In this document: one piece after another, positions 6,778 to 7,588 of the stretch
Layout of the letters: every line of letters begins with the position of its first letter
Numbering within the stretch: the first letter of the stretch is position 1
Origin: Aquisalimonas sp.
GTDB taxonomy: Bacteria; Pseudomonadota; Gammaproteobacteria; Nitrococcales; Aquisalimonadaceae
NCBI GenBank assembly: GCA_007133445.1
Contig: SLMR01000219.1
Span: forward strand, 1 to 7,588
Length of the DNA stretch: 7,588 bases
Direction: 5' to 3'
The notes under the pieces: model-generated
The model's input: only the letters and a program-made list of their open reading frames with translations
What the model was told of the DNA's origin: nothing
The model's database searches: none
Program-made: the position numbers and the translations under genes

Positions 6778-6783
6778 TCCTCC
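6778..6783 (-). promoter_or_regulatory. Ribosome-binding site fixing the hydroxylase start
   Basis: On the minus strand GGAGGA lies seven bases before ATG 6770. It decides the start over the in-frame open stretch that continues to 7019. The stretch between 6771 and about 6887 is otherwise intergenic. It is AT-rich around 6793-6815 and probably holds the hydroxylase promoter, but no convincing -35/-10 pair is visible on either strand. Confidence 0.75.
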
Positions 6784-6887
6784 GGCACCGAGCTTATGTA
6801 AGGTACTCTAATTGTTGCCGGTGAGACCGTCTGTCCCCATCGTCGCCTGCGGCCAAGACGACAGCGTTGATTGCCTGCTGGCTGCCC

Positions 6888-7373
6888 ATGAGCGCGATTC
6901 GGCGCCATTTCTCGCCCCGGCAACGGGCGCGGGAGCAACCTGCACGGGAAGAGTCGGCTGTGCTGGTGCATCTCTCGGAGCGGGAGCAGCAGGTGTGTCT
7001 GTGCCTGCTCAGGGGGCATACCTTGAAGAGTGCGGCGCGCGAGCTGGAGGTTGCCGTTTCCACCGCGGAGACGTATCGCAAGCGCGCCTATGACAAGCTC
7101 GGTATTCCTTGGCGGGCCCGCCTCGTCGCCTTGTGCCGCGGTGACTGGCCGTTCCAGCAGTCCGGTCTCGAGTCACACCTTTCAGCCCGCCTGGTGCAGG
7201 TCCGGCCCGTAGTCCGCCTCGGTCTCCATGCGCTCGAGTTGGCGCTCAAGCTTGCCCATGATCATGAACAGATCCCGGTACTCCTTCGCCGTCAGCGTCT
7301 CGACCAAACGCTCCTCCCAGCCGCGCGCTGCCGGCACGAGCTCATTGACCAGCGTCTTGCCGTCGTCCGTTAG
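6888..7373 (+). CDS. LuxR-type helix-turn-helix protein, probably a remnant lacking its sensory domain
   Basis: The recognisable part is a LuxR/GerE DNA-binding domain, about residues 29-83 if translation starts at ATG 6888. It starts LSEREQQVCLCLLRGHT, continues through the recognition helix around VSTAETYRKRAYDKLGI, and ends near RARLVALC. Such domains normally end a protein of 200-300 residues. Here the frame is closed by TGA at 6822-6824, leaving room for at most a few dozen residues before the HTH, and neither ATG 6888 nor TTG 6867 has a ribosome site. Residues just before the HTH (ALIACWLPMSAIRRHF, reading in from 6864) look like the end of a lost linker helix. After the HTH the frame runs on to 7373, antisense to the MarR gene for its last 190 bases, giving an unlikely tail. 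I read it as a truncated former regulator, though a small stand-alone HTH protein remains possible. Confidence 0.5.
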   Translation: MSAIRRHFSPRQRAREQPAREESAVLVHLSEREQQVCLCLLRGHTLKSAARELEVAVSTAETYRKRAYDKLGIPWRARLVALCRGDWPFQQSGLESHLSARLVQVRPVVRLGLHALELALKLAHDHEQIPVLLRRQRLDQTLLPAARCRHELIDQRLAVVR

Positions 7374-7588
7374 TCGCAGGAACTGAACCCGCTGGTCCTC
7401 TTCCGAGGTGGTTCGATAGACAATTCCCCGGGACTCCAGGCGTCGCACGGCGCGGGAAACCCGTGCCTTGTCCATATGGGCGGATTCGCAGATCTGTTTG
7501 GCGGTCACGACGTCCTGGAAGCTCAACCAGGCCAGCACACGCCATTCAGCAATGCTGATGTCGAACTGTTCCTCGTAGATGGAGGACA
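7182..7588 (-). CDS. MarR-family transcriptional regulator, N-terminus beyond the window end
   Basis: The minus-strand frame is open from the right edge to TGA at 7184-7182 and shows the last 134 residues. It begins within the first helices (YEEQFDISIAEWRVLAWL), continues with the DNA-binding helices (AKQICESAHMDKARVSRAVRRLESRGIV) and the winged hairpin (TSEEDQRVQFLRLTDDGK), and ends with a long C-terminal dimerisation helix. MDK-x-x-VSRAV-x-RLE is typical of MarR repressors. An internal GTG at 7538 is not the real start, since MarR sequence clearly continues upstream of it. These proteins act as homodimers that release DNA when an aromatic ligand binds. In this context it probably represses the homogentisate and/or hydroxylase operons, and the palindrome at 1381-1398 is the natural target. 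The ligand is unknown; homogentisate or a hydroxyphenylacetate would fit. Confidence 0.92.
   Translation of the reverse strand, partial: SSIYEEQFDISIAEWRVLAWLSFQDVVTAKQICESAHMDKARVSRAVRRLESRGIVYRTTSEEDQRVQFLRLTDDGKTLVNELVPAARGWEERLVETLTAKEYRDLFMIMGKLERQLERMETEADYGPDLHQAG

Noticed and set aside
6782..6821. Inverted repeat CCGGCA ... TGCCGG around the hydroxylase leader
   Set aside because: Only six bases per arm with a 28-base loop in GC-rich DNA; this is expected by chance.
6771..7019. 83-codon N-terminal extension of the minus-strand hydroxylase
   Set aside because: It crosses the AT-rich intergenic patch and is antisense to the LuxR HTH. The translation lacks domain content, while ATG 6770 has a good ribosome site.
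7182..7538. MarR gene read as a complete 118-residue protein starting at GTG 7538
   Set aside because: The frame continues upstream to the window edge with clear MarR helix sequence (YEEQFDISIAEWR), so the GTG is internal and the gene is cut by the window.

Overview
This is a GC-rich (roughly two-thirds G+C), gene-dense bacterial window, most likely from a proteobacterium. Protein style and gene order suggest a gammaproteobacterium of the Halomonas/Ectothiorhodospiraceae kind, but that placement is a weak inference. It is a chromosomal catabolic cluster for the homogentisate route of aromatic (phenylacetate/tyrosine-type) degradation. I see no tRNA, rRNA, CRISPR array, insertion sequence or phage gene.

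Left part, plus strand (1-1338): the 3' end of a class A flavoprotein aromatic hydroxylase, cut by the window edge; a 74-residue DUF2783-type small protein overlapping it; and a zeta-class glutathione transferase that is maleylacetoacetate isomerase. These three are packed as one operon. Centre, plus strand (1460-4803): after a 121-bp gap holding a strong-looking promoter with a perfect palindrome in its spacer come homogentisate 1,2-dioxygenase (hmgA), a fumarylacetoacetate hydrolase-family enzyme, and a metallo-beta-lactamase-fold protein whose second metal site looks dismantled. Right part, minus strand (6770-4864): a complete class A FAD hydroxylase followed by a second DUF2783-type protein, converging on the MBL gene across a 12-bp hairpin. 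Beyond it lie a plus-strand LuxR-type HTH fragment (about 6888-7373) and a MarR-family regulator on the minus strand (7182-7588) that runs off the right edge.

How it fits together: the large hydroxylase plus small protein resembles the two-component 3-hydroxyphenylacetate 6-hydroxylase MhaAB of Pseudomonas putida, which makes homogentisate. HmgA opens the ring to maleylacetoacetate, the isomerase makes fumarylacetoacetate, and the FAH-family enzyme cleaves it to fumarate and acetoacetate. The window therefore encodes a full path from a hydroxylated phenylacetate to central metabolites. No 4-hydroxyphenylpyruvate dioxygenase is present here. The MarR protein is the obvious candidate to bind the hmgA palindrome.

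Most notable points: two diverged copies of the hydroxylase + DUF2783 pair in one cluster; an operator filling the -35/-10 spacer of hmgA; an MBL protein lacking all three ligands of metal site 2; and a LuxR gene reduced to its DNA-binding domain.
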